From Pseudomonas tolaasii NCPPB 2192 (GTDB taxonomy: Bacteria; Pseudomonadota; Gammaproteobacteria; Pseudomonadales; Pseudomonadaceae): 64,000 nt of DNA. This document shows, one piece after another, positions 16,541-25,253 of this stretch (position 1 is the first letter of the stretch; each line of letters opens with the position of its first letter). The stretch is taken from positions 1,240,001 to 1,304,000 of the forward strand of contig NZ_PHHD01000001.1 in assembly GCF_002813445.1 (NCBI RefSeq), read 5' to 3'. The notes beneath the pieces were generated by a model. That model saw only the letters and a program-made list of their open reading frames with translations. It did not search any database and was not told where the DNA came from. A program made the position numbers and the translations under genes.

Positions 16541-17614
16541 TCAAGCGCCGGAATAGAGCCTTGGCACGCGACGCAGGTTGCAGAAGATCTGGTACGGAAT
16601 GGTCTCGGCGGCCGCCGCGACGTCGCTGGCGAGGATGTTTTTGCCCCACAGTTCCACCGGGGAGCCGAGGCCGGCCTGTGGCACATCGGTGAGGTCGATG
16701 CACAGCATGTCCATCGACACGCGCCCCAACAATTGGCTGCGCTGCCCCGCCACCAGCACCGGCGTTCCGGTGGGCGCATGGCGCGGGTAGCCGTCGGCGT
16801 AACCCATGGCCACCACACCGATACGCATCGGCCTGGGCGTGATGAACTTGGCGCCGTAGCCCACCGGCTCCCCGGCCGGCAGTTCGCGCACACAAATAAC
16901 CTTGGATTCCAGGGTCATCACCGGCTGCAAACGCGCGGCCACGGCCTGGTCTTCGCCAAACGGCGTGGCGCCGTAGAGCATGATGCCGGGGCGCACCCAG
17001 TCGCTGCTCACCCCCGGCCAGCCCATCACGGACGGCGAATTGCGCAGGCTCACTTCAGCCGACAACCCCTGGCGCGCCGCCTCGAAAACGGCCACTTGCT
17101 CATTGCTGCGTACGCAATCAAGCTCGTCGGCGCGCGCGAAGTGGCTCATCAACACGATTTTGGCGACCTTGCCGCTGGCCAGCAGGCGCTGATAGGCCTC
17201 GTGGTAATCCTTGGGGTGCAGGCCGACGCGGTGCATGCCCGAATCCAGCTTGAGCCAGACCGTCAGCGGCTTGCCGAGTTTGGCTTGCTCAATCGCGTCC
17301 AGTTGCCACAGCGAGTGCACCACGCACCACAACTCATGCTCGATGATCAGCGGCAGCTCGTCGGCCTCGAAAAAACCTTCCAACAGCAACACCGGCGCAC
17401 GAATGCCCGCGGCGCGCAGCTCCAGCGCTTCCTCGATGCACGCCACCGCAAACCCGTCCGCCTCGGTTTCCAGCGCCTGGGCCACACGCACGGCACCATG
17501 GCCGTAGGCATCGGCCTTGACCACGGCAAGGGCCTTGGCCCCCGTGACTTCACGGGCCAATTGGTAGTTATGGCGCAGGGCTTGGAGATCGATCAGGGCA
17601 CGGGCAGGACGCAT
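16541..17614 (-). CDS. dadX: Catabolic alanine racemase DadX
   Basis: A 357-residue PLP enzyme that interconverts L- and D-alanine, feeding D-alanine to DadA. The PLP lysine is Lys33 in VVKADAYGHG. The second catalytic tyrosine lies in PVGYGAKFITP (about residue 253), in the usual position for a 357-residue DadX. It is the last gene of a dadA-ridA-dadX unit on the minus strand, 79 bp after the RidA-family gene. This arrangement, next to dadR, identifies it as the catabolic racemase rather than the biosynthetic Alr. Lrp-type control by DadR with alanine as inducer is known in P. aeruginosa and is likely here. Confidence 0.95.
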   Translation of the reverse strand: MRPARALIDLQALRHNYQLAREVTGAKALAVVKADAYGHGAVRVAQALETEADGFAVACIEEALELRAAGIRAPVLLLEGFFEADELPLIIEHELWCVVHSLWQLDAIEQAKLGKPLTVWLKLDSGMHRVGLHPKDYHEAYQRLLASGKVAKIVLMSHFARADELDCVRSNEQVAVFEAARQGLSAEVSLRNSPSVMGWPGVSSDWVRPGIMLYGATPFGEDQAVAARLQPVMTLESKVICVRELPAGEPVGYGAKFITPRPMRIGVVAMGYADGYPRHAPTGTPVLVAGQRSQLLGRVSMDMLCIDLTDVPQAGLGSPVELWGKNILASDVAAAAETIPYQIFCNLRRVPRLYSGA

Positions 17615-17693
17615 GGCGGCAGGCTTCTAGGCGGCAAGGTGAAGAAAAACCGGCACCGACCGACAACATCGGCACCGGGAGAGGGATCGTTGT

Positions 17694-18047
17694 TTAAGGC
17701 AGCGCAGCCACCACGGACAGCTCTACCAGGATTTCCGGTTCGCACAGCTTGGCTTCAACCGTGGCGCGGGCCGGGGCGACGCCTTTGGGCAGCCACTTGT
17801 CCCACACCGCGTTCATGCCGGCGAAATCCGCGTCGATATCTTTCAGGTAGATCGTCACCGACAGCAGTTTCGATTTGTCGGTGCCGGCCAGGTCGAGCAA
17901 ACGCTCGATATTGGCCAGGGTTTCACGGGTCTGCTTTTCAATCCCGGCACTCATGTCGTCGCCGACTTGCCCTGCCAGATACACGGTGCCGCTGTGGACG
18001 ACGATCTGGCTCATGCGCTCATTGGTGAGCTGGCGCTGGATTGACAT
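17694..18047 (-). CDS. RidA/YjgF-family protein of the dad operon
   Basis: A 117-residue RidA-superfamily protein. RidA proteins hydrolyse reactive enamine/imine intermediates. DadA releases an imine from D-alanine, so a clearing role inside the dad operon is a reasonable inference. The family core is visible in VVHSGTVYLAGQVGDD and ATVEAKLCEPEILVELSVVA, although the usual active-site arginine is less obvious than in canonical RidA (the ARATVEA arginine is a candidate). Its ATG (18045-18047) lies inside the end of dadA, giving a 29-base overlap and suggesting coupled translation. PA5303 occupies the same place in P. aeruginosa (from memory). Confidence 0.9.
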   Translation of the reverse strand: MSIQRQLTNERMSQIVVHSGTVYLAGQVGDDMSAGIEKQTRETLANIERLLDLAGTDKSKLLSVTIYLKDIDADFAGMNAVWDKWLPKGVAPARATVEAKLCEPEILVELSVVAALP

Positions 18048-19320
18048 GTTGTGCGGACTCCTGGTGGTTACCGTAACGGGAAATATCGAGGCCTGCGGCG
18101 CTGATCTGCGGGGTTTTCTTCGCCATCAGGTCGGCCAGCAAGCGGCCGGAACCACAGGCCATGGTCCAGCCGAGTGTGCCGTGGCCGGTATTCAGGAACA
18201 GGTTCTTGAACGGGGTGGCACCGACAATCGGCGTGCCGTCGGGTGTGGTCGGGCGCAGGCCGGTCCAGAAACTGGCTTCGGACAAATCGCCGCCCTGAGG
18301 ATAAAGGTCGTTGACGATCATCTCCAGGGTTTCACGTCGACGCGGGTTCAGCGACAGGTCAAAACCGGCGATTTCAGCCATGCCGCCGACGCGGATGCGG
18401 TTATCGAAACGGGTGATCGCGACCTTGTAGGTCTCGTCGAGAATGGTCGAAGTCGGCGCCATCGCCGGGTTCGTGATCGGCACGGTCAGCGAGTAACCCT
18501 TCAGCGGATACACCGGCGCCTTGATGCCCAGCGGCTTGAGCAGTTTTGGCGAGTAGCTGCCGAGGGCCAGCACGTAGCGGTCGGCGGTTTCCAGCTTGCC
18601 GTCGATCAAGACGCCGTTGATGCGGTCACCGGCGTAGTCGAGGCGCTGGATGTCCTGTTCGAAGCGGAACTCCACGCCCAGTTGCTTGCACATTTCCACC
18701 AGGCGCGTGGTGAACATCTGGCAGTCGCCGGTCTGGTCGTTGGGCAGGCGCAGGGCACCGGCGAGGATGTCGGTGACGCTGGCCAGCGCCGGCTCAACAC
18801 GGGCAATGCCGGCGCGGTCCAGCAGCTCAAACGGCACGCCCGACTCTTTCAGCACGGCGATGTCCTTGGCGGCGCCGTCGAGCTGCGCTTGCGTGCGGAA
18901 CAGTTGAGTAGTCCCGAGGCTGCGGCCTTCGTAGGAAATGCCGGTTTCGGCGCGCAATTCGTCGAGGCAGTCGCGGCTGTACTCGGACAGACGCACCATG
19001 CGCTCCTTGTTCACCGCATACCGGCTGGCGGTGCAGTTGCGCAGCATCTGTGCCATCCACAGGTATTGGTCGATATCGGCGGTGGCCTTGATCGCCAACG
19101 GCGCGTGACGTTGCAGCAGCCATTTGATGGCCTTGAGCGGTACACCCGGCGCGGCCCAGGGCGAGGCATAACCTGGAGACACCTGGCCGGCGTTGGCGAA
19201 ACTGGTTTCCATGGCAGCGGCGGGCTGACGGTCGACCACCACGACTTCAAAGCCGGCCCGAGCCAAATAGTAGGCACTGGTCACCCCAATGACGCCGCTA
19301 CCCAAGACCAGAACGCGCAT
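18019..19320 (-). CDS. dadA: D-amino acid dehydrogenase small subunit DadA
   Basis: A 433-residue FAD-dependent dehydrogenase that oxidises D-alanine to pyruvate and ammonia at the inner membrane, passing electrons to the respiratory chain. The dinucleotide-binding GSGVIG is at residues 7-12, followed by AGFEVVVVDRQ. The C-terminal LNTGHGTLGWTMACGSGRLL is diagnostic for DadA. It is the first gene of dadA-ridA-dadX and is divergent from dadR across a 156-bp AT-rich gap, where Lrp-type sites would be expected. Its 3' end overlaps the RidA-family gene by 29 bases. Confidence 0.96.
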   Translation of the reverse strand: MRVLVLGSGVIGVTSAYYLARAGFEVVVVDRQPAAAMETSFANAGQVSPGYASPWAAPGVPLKAIKWLLQRHAPLAIKATADIDQYLWMAQMLRNCTASRYAVNKERMVRLSEYSRDCLDELRAETGISYEGRSLGTTQLFRTQAQLDGAAKDIAVLKESGVPFELLDRAGIARVEPALASVTDILAGALRLPNDQTGDCQMFTTRLVEMCKQLGVEFRFEQDIQRLDYAGDRINGVLIDGKLETADRYVLALGSYSPKLLKPLGIKAPVYPLKGYSLTVPITNPAMAPTSTILDETYKVAITRFDNRIRVGGMAEIAGFDLSLNPRRRETLEMIVNDLYPQGGDLSEASFWTGLRPTTPDGTPIVGATPFKNLFLNTGHGTLGWTMACGSGRLLADLMAKKTPQISAAGLDISRYGNHQESAQHVNPAPAHQ

Positions 19321-19476
19321 TTTTATATCCTCATCACGGGCTTAGCCGCTGACGTGTGTTATTCGAGCAATGATGAGCGCAGTGTAAAAAACTATTGCCA
19401 GTGCATTTCACTATATAAGCACCTATATTTGGCGACAATTCTCGGCAAAAACCCTTTTCACAGAGGCGTATCCCCT

Positions 19477-19965
19477 ATGCGTACCAACACCCAGACCAAG
19501 CGGGAGCTGGACAAGATCGACCGCAACATCCTGCGCATCCTGCAAACCGACGGGCGCATTTCGTTCACGGAGCTGGGGGAAAAAGTCGGGCTGTCGACCA
19601 CGCCGTGTACCGAGCGCGTCCGCCGCCTGGAGCGCGAAGGCATCATCATGGGCTACAACGCGCGGCTCAACCCGCAGCATTTGAAGGGGAGTTTGCTGGT
19701 ATTTGTCGAGATCAGCCTGGATTACAAGTCTGGCGACACCTTTGAAGAATTCCGCCGCGCCGTGCTGAAACTGCCCCATGTACTGGAATGCCACCTGGTG
19801 TCGGGCGACTTCGACTACCTGGTGAAAGCGCGGATTTCGGAGATGGCGTCTTACCGCAAATTGCTGGGCGACATCCTGCTCAAGCTGCCGCACGTGCGCG
19901 AGTCCAAGAGCTATATCGTGATGGAAGAGGTGAAGGAGAGCCTGAACCTGCCGATTCCCGACTGA
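19477..19965 (+). CDS. dadR: Lrp/AsnC-family regulator DadR
   Basis: A 162-residue leucine-responsive-type regulator. The helix-turn-helix covers about residues 12-60 (ELDKIDRNILRILQTDGRIS, then TTPCTERVRRLEREGII) and the C-terminal RAM ligand-binding domain covers about 68-155. In P. aeruginosa the divergent Lrp-type DadR activates dadAX in response to alanine. A much longer open frame begins at 17875, but its upstream part is only the complement of dadA; the ATG at 19477 has AGAGG upstream and begins the family sequence. A mini-REP hairpin follows its stop. Confidence 0.94.
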   Translation: MRTNTQTKRELDKIDRNILRILQTDGRISFTELGEKVGLSTTPCTERVRRLEREGIIMGYNARLNPQHLKGSLLVFVEISLDYKSGDTFEEFRRAVLKLPHVLECHLVSGDFDYLVKARISEMASYRKLLGDILLKLPHVRESKSYIVMEEVKESLNLPIPD

Positions 19966-19979
19966 CACAACTCAATCAA

Positions 19980-20010
19980 ATGTGGGAGCTGGCTTGCCTG
20001 CTCCCACATT
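19980..20010. repeat. Mini-REP hairpin at the dadR / YkgJ-family junction
   Basis: AATGTGGGAGC pairs perfectly with GCTCCCACATT around the ten-base loop TGGCTTGCCT. It looks like a REP reduced to one core plus the outer arm of the inverted partner. The identical element occurs at 44640-44671. It sits between convergent genes and may stop transcription. Confidence 0.85.
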
Positions 20011-20018
20011 GACCAATG

Positions 20019-20372
20019 TTAGACCAGCACTTGCCGAGTGCTCGCCATGTAATCGTGGATCTGTTTCTCCAGCCGCGGGTGAATCAGCTCCACAGGCCTG
20101 CGCCCATTGGGGCAAGGCAACGTCTTGGTGGTACCGAACAACCTGCAGATCAGCGGACGTTCGTCGTACACGGTGCAGCCGTTGGGGCCCAGGTGCACGC
20201 AGTTCAGTTCGTCCATGGCCGCGTCTTGCTCGGCAGCAGTCTTGCGGGGCAGGCGCGACATTTCCTCGGGCGAAGTCGTCACCGGCCCACAACAATCGTG
20301 GCAACCGGGGACGCACTCGAACGAAGGAATCTGACGGCGCAGCGCGCTGATTTTCTGACTGTTGCAACTCAT
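20019..20372 (-). CDS. YkgJ family cysteine cluster protein
   Basis: A 117-residue protein with the CxxxCxxCC-type cluster of the YkgJ/UPF0153 family, here CVPGCHDCC (about residues 20-28), plus later cysteines in LNCVHLGPNGC and LICRLFG. Such clusters probably bind zinc or an Fe-S centre. No function is established. The ATG at 20370-20372 is the only good start. It is divergent from the PauB-like oxidase gene (115 bp between the starts) and convergent with dadR. Confidence 0.85.
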   Translation of the reverse strand: MSCNSQKISALRRQIPSFECVPGCHDCCGPVTTSPEEMSRLPRKTAAEQDAAMDELNCVHLGPNGCTVYDERPLICRLFGTTKTLPCPNGRRPVELIHPRLEKQIHDYMASTRQVLV

Positions 20373-20487
20373 CGAAACACATACCGAACGGCGAATAGGC
20401 GTGGATTCTGCCGCAAAAAGCCCCGCGCAGACAGCTTCGCCCGACCGCTGTATCCTGCGTCAAATTTTCCAAACAGGGATGCTCCCC

Positions 20488-21780
20488 ATGACCGCCAGCG
20501 CCCGGCACACTGCTTCCTACTACGCCGCCAGCAGCGTCCCACAGCCCGCGTACCCGGCTCTGACCGGCGAAGTGCGCGCCGACGTGTGCGTGATTGGCGG
20601 CGGTTATTCCGGCCTGAACACGGCGCTGGAACTGGCCGAGCGTGGCTTCAGCGTGGTGTTGCTGGAAGCGCGCAAGATCGGCTGGGGCGCCAGCGGGCGT
20701 AACGGCGGCCAGTTGATTCGCGGGGTCGGCCACGGCCTCGACCAGTTCACCAACGTGATCGGCGCCGACGGCGTACGCGAGATGAAGTTGATGGGCCTGG
20801 AAGCCGTGGAAATCGTGCGCGAGCGCATCGAGCGCTACCAAATTCCCTGCGACCTGACCTGGGGCTACTGCGACCTCGCCAACAAACCCCGCGACCTTGA
20901 AGGCCTGGCCGAAGACGCCGACGAACTGCGCAGCCTCGGCTATCGCCATGAAATACGCCTGCTGCAAGCCAGTGAGATGGGCAGCGTAATCGGCTCCGAA
21001 CGTTACGTGGGCGGCATGATCGACATGGGCTCCGGCCACCTGCACCCGCTGAACCTGGCGCTCGGCGAAGCTGCAGTCGCCCAGCAATTGGGTGTGAAGC
21101 TGTTCGAGCAATCCGAAGTCACGCGCATCGACTACGGCCCCGAGATCAATGTGCACACCGCTAAGGGCAACGTGCGCGCCAAGACGCTCGTTCTGGCCTG
21201 CAATGCCTACCTCAATGGCCTGAACGCCCATCTCAGCGGCAAAGTGCTGCCGGCCGGCAGCTACATCATCGCCACCGAGCCGCTGAGCGAAGCCCAGGCT
21301 GCCAACTTGCTGCCGCAGAATATGGCCGTGTGCGATCAGCGTGTGACGGTGGATTACTTCCGGCTGTCTGCCGACCGCCGCTTGCTGTTCGGCGGGGCTT
21401 GCCATTATTCCGGACGCGATCCCAAGGACATCGGCGCTTACATGCGCCCGAAAATGCTCAATGTGTTCCCACAGCTGGCCGACGTGAAAATCGACTACCA
21501 ATGGGGCGGCATGATCGGCATCGGCGCCAACCGCTTGCCGCAGATTGGCCGGCTGGCGGATCAACCCAACGTGTATTACGCCCAGGCCTACGCCGGCCAC
21601 GGCCTCAACGCCACGCACCTGGCCGGCAAACTGCTGGGCGAAGCCATCAGCGGCCAGCAACAGGGACGCTTCGACCTGTTCGCCCGGGTGCCGCACATCA
21701 CCTTCCCCGGCGGCAAGCACCTGCGCTCGCCGCTGTTGGCCTTGGGCATGCTGTGGCACCGGCTTAAAGAGTGGGTATGA
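20488..21780 (+). CDS. FAD-dependent oxidoreductase, PauB/PuuB-like (gamma-glutamylpolyamine oxidase type)
   Basis: A 430-residue DAO-family flavoprotein. The FAD-binding GGGYSG is at residues 37-42 (VCVIGGGYSGLNTALELAER), followed by GWGASGRNGGQLIRG, which is typical of the OrdL/PuuB branch. C-terminal ITFPGGKHLRSPLLALGMLW also fits. PuuB/PauB oxidases act on gamma-glutamylated putrescine or related polyamines. In P. aeruginosa pauB4 occupies this place between the dad genes and pauC (from memory), so a polyamine role is likely but the substrate is inferred. A longer reading begins at 20362, but the ATG at 20488 has GGGA eight bases upstream and starts the family sequence. Confidence 0.85.
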   Translation: MTASARHTASYYAASSVPQPAYPALTGEVRADVCVIGGGYSGLNTALELAERGFSVVLLEARKIGWGASGRNGGQLIRGVGHGLDQFTNVIGADGVREMKLMGLEAVEIVRERIERYQIPCDLTWGYCDLANKPRDLEGLAEDADELRSLGYRHEIRLLQASEMGSVIGSERYVGGMIDMGSGHLHPLNLALGEAAVAQQLGVKLFEQSEVTRIDYGPEINVHTAKGNVRAKTLVLACNAYLNGLNAHLSGKVLPAGSYIIATEPLSEAQAANLLPQNMAVCDQRVTVDYFRLSADRRLLFGGACHYSGRDPKDIGAYMRPKMLNVFPQLADVKIDYQWGGMIGIGANRLPQIGRLADQPNVYYAQAYAGHGLNATHLAGKLLGEAISGQQQGRFDLFARVPHITFPGGKHLRSPLLALGMLWHRLKEWV

Positions 21781-21781
21781 T

Positions 21782-22006
21782 TCAGCTGCGCCAGAAGGGT
21801 TTCAGGCCTTCCTGGCGCGCCTGTTCAGCGCTTATCCCGACATCGCGCAACTGCTCGCCGGTCAAATTCAGCAAGGCCTTGCGGGTGTGGCGACGCTGCC
21901 AGAAAAGACGCCAGCGGCCGATAGTGCGTGGCGCTGTCGCACGCTCCTGCTCTGCCTCCAATTCCTGACCGTGTAACGCTAACCGCACATCGCTCATGCA
22001 GCTCAT
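21782..22006 (-). CDS. DUF1127 small protein
   Basis: A 74-residue protein with the C-terminal DUF1127 motif (about residues 45-70; RKALLNLTGEQLRDVGIS). Short DUF1127 proteins bind RNA or affect RNA turnover and metabolism in some alphaproteobacteria; in Pseudomonas their role is unknown. Three ATGs are in frame (22021, 22006, 21997). The one at 22006 is preferred because GAGGGG lies seven bases upstream. It is convergent with the PauB-like gene with only one base between the stops, and divergent from the MocR regulator, whose operator-like repeats lie in the shared upstream region. Confidence 0.8.
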   Translation of the reverse strand: MSCMSDVRLALHGQELEAEQERATAPRTIGRWRLFWQRRHTRKALLNLTGEQLRDVGISAEQARQEGLKPFWRS

Positions 22007-22060
22007 TTTGTTGCCCCTCATTTGCTTGTTGCCATGAGTGACTAGAGTGAGCGGGTGGGC

Positions 22061-22154
22061 AAAACCATTACAGATTCAACCCATATTTATTAAAACCATA
22101 CAGACACTGCCCATTGGCGGCTGAATCCTGTATTTTCCGCCTATCTGTATTGGT
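22061..22154. promoter_or_regulatory. Operator-like repeats ACCAT(T)ACAGA upstream of the MocR gene
   Basis: Two direct copies, AAAACCATTACAGAT (22061-22075) and AAAACCATACAGAC (22092-22105), are 31 bp apart, about three helical turns. A third, inverted copy, TCTGTATTGGT (22144-22154, complement ACCAATACAGA), and a weaker inverted CCTGTATTTT (22127-22136) follow. GabR-type MocR regulators are known to bind spaced direct repeats in their own control regions, so this is a credible autoregulatory site. Binding is inferred. Confidence 0.55.
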
Positions 22155-22172
22155 CCTGCAGGAGCGAACGCC

Positions 22173-23597
22173 ATGACTCTTTACGTCAACCTCGCCGAAT
22201 TGCTCGGCACGCGCATCGAACAGGGCTTCTACCGCCCCGGCGATCGCTTGCCTTCCGTGCGGGCGTTGAGCGTGGAACACGGGGTGAGCCTGAGTACCGT
22301 GCAGCAGGCTTATCGCTTGCTCGAAGACAACGGCCTGGCAATGCCCAAGCCAAAATCCGGCTATTTCGTGCCGGTGGGCCGTGAATTACCCGCACTGCCG
22401 GAAGTGGGCCGCCCGGCCCAGCGCCCCGTGGAAATCTCCCAATGGGACCAGGTGCTGGAGCTGATTCGCGCGGTGCCACGTAAAGACGTCATACAGATGG
22501 GCCGCGGCATGCCGGATGTATTGTCACCGACCATGAAACCTCTGCTGCGCAGCCTTGCACGGGTGAGTCGCCGCCAGGACCTGCCGGGGCTGTACTACGA
22601 CAACATCCTTGGCTGTATGGAGTTGCGTGAGCAAATTGCCCGACTGTCTCTGGACTCCGGCTGCCAGCTGACCGCCGAAGACATCGTGATCACCACCGGC
22701 TGTCACGAGGCGCTGTCGGCCAGCATCCATGCCATTTGCGAGCCTGGGGATATCGTCGCGGTGGATTCACCGAGCTTCCACGGCGCCATGCAAACGCTAA
22801 AGGGCCTGGGGATGAAAGCCCTGGAAATCCCTACGGACCCAATCACCGGCATCAGCCTGGAAGCGCTGGAACTGGCCCTGGAACAGTGGCCGATCAAGGT
22901 CATTCAGCTGACGCCCAACTGCAACAATCCGCTGGGCTACATCATGCCGGAGTCGCGCAAAAAGGCGCTGCTGACCCTGGCCCAGCGCTTTGATGTGGCG
23001 ATCATTGAAGACGATGTGTATGGCGAACTGGCCTACAGCTACCCGCGCCCGCGTACGATCAAATCCTTCGATGAAGATGGCCGTGTCCTGCTGTGCAGCT
23101 CGTTCTCGAAAACCCTGGCGCCAGGCCTGCGCATTGGTTGGGTGGCACCAGGCCGCTACTTGGAGCGCGTGCTGCACATGAAATACATCAGCACCGGCTC
23201 CACCGCGACCCAACCGCAGATTGCCATTGCAGAATTCCTCAAAGGCGGCCACTTCGAACCGCATTTGCGGCGGATGCGCGCGCAATATCAGCGCAATCGC
23301 GACTTGATGATGGATTGGGTCAGCCGCTACTTCCCCGCCGGAACCCGCGCCAGCCGCCCACAGGGCAGCTTCATGCTGTGGGTGGAGCTGCCCGAAGGCT
23401 TCGACACCCTCAAGCTCAACCGCCTGCTGGTGGAACAAAGCGTACAAGTCGCCGTAGGAAGCATCTTTTCCGCTTCGGGCAAGTACCGGAACTGCCTGCG
23501 CATGAACTACGCTGCCAAGCCAACCCCGCAGATTGAAGAGGCTGTGCGCAAAGTCGGCGCCGCTGCAATCAAAATGCTGGCCGACACGCAGGACTGA
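22173..23597 (+). CDS. MocR/PdxR-type GntR regulator with aminotransferase domain
   Basis: A 474-residue fusion of an N-terminal winged helix of GntR type (residues 1-70; GDRLPSVRALSVEHGVSLST) with a fold-type I aminotransferase-like domain (about 95-465). The PLP lysine is Lys313 in SSFSKTLAPGLR, and the cofactor-binding aspartate is in IIEDDVYGELAY. MocR regulators use PLP or a PLP adduct as effector and control vitamin B6, GABA, taurine or related pathways. The target here is not known; the adjacent DUF1127 and polyamine genes are candidates. Repeated ACCAT-ACAGA motifs lie directly upstream. Confidence 0.92.
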   Translation: MTLYVNLAELLGTRIEQGFYRPGDRLPSVRALSVEHGVSLSTVQQAYRLLEDNGLAMPKPKSGYFVPVGRELPALPEVGRPAQRPVEISQWDQVLELIRAVPRKDVIQMGRGMPDVLSPTMKPLLRSLARVSRRQDLPGLYYDNILGCMELREQIARLSLDSGCQLTAEDIVITTGCHEALSASIHAICEPGDIVAVDSPSFHGAMQTLKGLGMKALEIPTDPITGISLEALELALEQWPIKVIQLTPNCNNPLGYIMPESRKKALLTLAQRFDVAIIEDDVYGELAYSYPRPRTIKSFDEDGRVLLCSSFSKTLAPGLRIGWVAPGRYLERVLHMKYISTGSTATQPQIAIAEFLKGGHFEPHLRRMRAQYQRNRDLMMDWVSRYFPAGTRASRPQGSFMLWVELPEGFDTLKLNRLLVEQSVQVAVGSIFSASGKYRNCLRMNYAAKPTPQIEEAVRKVGAAAIKMLADTQD

Positions 23598-23659
23598 CCT
23601 TTCAGCGGAAATAGCCGTCATATGCCCACAACCGCCCTGACCTGGATGCAGCGCCCTTG

Positions 23660-25228
23660 ATGATTCGACGGCTTTTACCGTTTTTCCTGCTGGGCGCCCT
23701 CGCCCTGGGTGGCTGCGCGACCGTCGATACGCCGCGCATTCCCAGCGACGCCCTGCCCGCTGCGCAATCTTCCTTTGGCCGCTCGATCCAGGCCCAGGCG
23801 GCACCGTATCAAGGCCGCTCGGGCTTCCGCCTGCTGCCCAACAGCAGCGAAGCGTTCATGGCCCGCGCCGAGCTGATCCGCAACGCCCAGACCAGCCTCG
23901 ATTTGCAGTACTACATCGTTCACGACGGCATCAGCACGCGCATGCTTGTGGATGAATTGCTCAAGGCTGCCGACCGTGGCGTGCGCATCCGCATCCTGCT
24001 GGACGACACCACCAGCGATGGCCTCGATCAAGTCATTGCCACCCTCGCCGCCCACCCGAAAATCGAGATCCGCCTGTTCAACCCACTGCACCTGGGGCGC
24101 AGCACGGGCGTGACGCGGGCCATGGGCCGGCTGTTCAACCTATCGCTGCAGCACCGGCGCATGCACAACAAGCTGTGGCTGGCGGACAACAGCGTGGCCA
24201 TCGTCGGCGGGCGCAATTTGGGCGATGAGTACTTCGATGCCGAGCCCAACCTGAACTTCACCGACATCGACATGCTCAGTGTCGGGCCGGTGGCCGAGCA
24301 GTTGGGCCACAGTTTCGACCAGTACTGGAACAGCGCGCTGAGCAAACCCATTGATGATTTCGTGTCCAGCGCCCCGTCCAAAGGCGACCTCGCCGCCGCC
24401 CGCGTGCGCCTGGAAGCGTCGCTGGCCGAATCGCGCCAGCAAAACCACGCGCTGTACAACCGCTTGCGCACCTATCAAACCCAGCCGCGCATGAACATTT
24501 GGCGTCGCGAGCTGATCTGGGCCTGGAACCAGGCGCTGTGGGATGCACCGAGCAAGGTGCTGGCCACGGCCGAGCCAGACCCTCGCCTGCTGCTGACCAC
24601 GCAACTGGCGCCCGAGCTGGAAGGCGTGAACCACGAGCTGATGATGATCTCCGCGTACTTTGTACCGGGCCAGCCGGGGCTGGTGTACCTGACGGGCCGC
24701 GCCGACGCGGGCGTGGCGGTGAGCCTGCTGACCAACTCACTGGAAGCCACTGATGTACCGGCGGTCCACGGCGGCTACGCGCCCTATCGCAAGGCGCTGC
24801 TGGAGCACGGCGTGAAACTCTACGAGCTGCGCCGCCAACCGGGCGACCCGAGCGGCGGCAGCGGCCCCCACCTGTTTCGCCGGGGCAGCTTTCATGGCTC
24901 GGACTCCAGCCTGCACAGCAAGGCGATGATTTTTGATCGCGAGAAGTCGTTTATCGGTTCGTTCAATTTCGACCCGCGCTCGGTGCTGTGGAACACCGAG
25001 GTCGGCGTGCTGGTGGACAGCCCGGAGCTGGCCGAACACGTGCGCAACCTTGCGCTGCAGGGCATGGCGCCCGCGTTGAGTTATGAGGCGAAATTGCAGG
25101 ATGGCCAAGTGGTGTGGGTGACTGAAGATAACGGCCAAATACATACACTGACCCGCGAGCCGGGCAGCTGGTGGCGGCGGTTCAATGCCTGGTTCGCGAC
25201 ATCCGTTGGCCTGGAACCCATGCTCTAA
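23660..25228 (+). CDS. Phospholipase D-like lipoprotein (cardiolipin synthase C-like)
   Basis: A 522-residue PLD-superfamily lipoprotein. The lipobox LGGC puts the lipidated cysteine at residue 19. The two HxK motifs are His169/Lys171 (MHNKLWLAD) and His419/Lys421 (HSKAMIFD), the latter followed by SFIGSFNFDPRS, so both halves of the active site are present. The pattern and length resemble YmdC/ClsC, which makes cardiolipin from phosphatidylglycerol and phosphatidylethanolamine. The substrate is inferred. TTG at 23657 and ATG at 23660 are both in frame; ATG is taken because the signal peptide then starts MIRRLLPF. It follows the MocR gene by 62 bp. Only 25 bp separate it from the convergent MFS gene. 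Confidence 0.88.
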   Translation: MIRRLLPFFLLGALALGGCATVDTPRIPSDALPAAQSSFGRSIQAQAAPYQGRSGFRLLPNSSEAFMARAELIRNAQTSLDLQYYIVHDGISTRMLVDELLKAADRGVRIRILLDDTTSDGLDQVIATLAAHPKIEIRLFNPLHLGRSTGVTRAMGRLFNLSLQHRRMHNKLWLADNSVAIVGGRNLGDEYFDAEPNLNFTDIDMLSVGPVAEQLGHSFDQYWNSALSKPIDDFVSSAPSKGDLAAARVRLEASLAESRQQNHALYNRLRTYQTQPRMNIWRRELIWAWNQALWDAPSKVLATAEPDPRLLLTTQLAPELEGVNHELMMISAYFVPGQPGLVYLTGRADAGVAVSLLTNSLEATDVPAVHGGYAPYRKALLEHGVKLYELRRQPGDPSGGSGPHLFRRGSFHGSDSSLHSKAMIFDREKSFIGSFNFDPRSVLWNTEVGVLVDSPELAEHVRNLALQGMAPALSYEAKLQDGQVVWVTEDNGQIHTLTREPGSWWRRFNAWFATSVGLEPML

Positions 25229-25253
25229 GGCCACAGTTGATTACGTTTCAAGG

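Noticed and set aside
17875..19476. Long plus-strand frame of 696 codons that ends in dadR
   Set aside because: Its first 534 codons are the complement of the end of the RidA-family gene and dadA; only the last 162 codons (from 19477) are a real gene.
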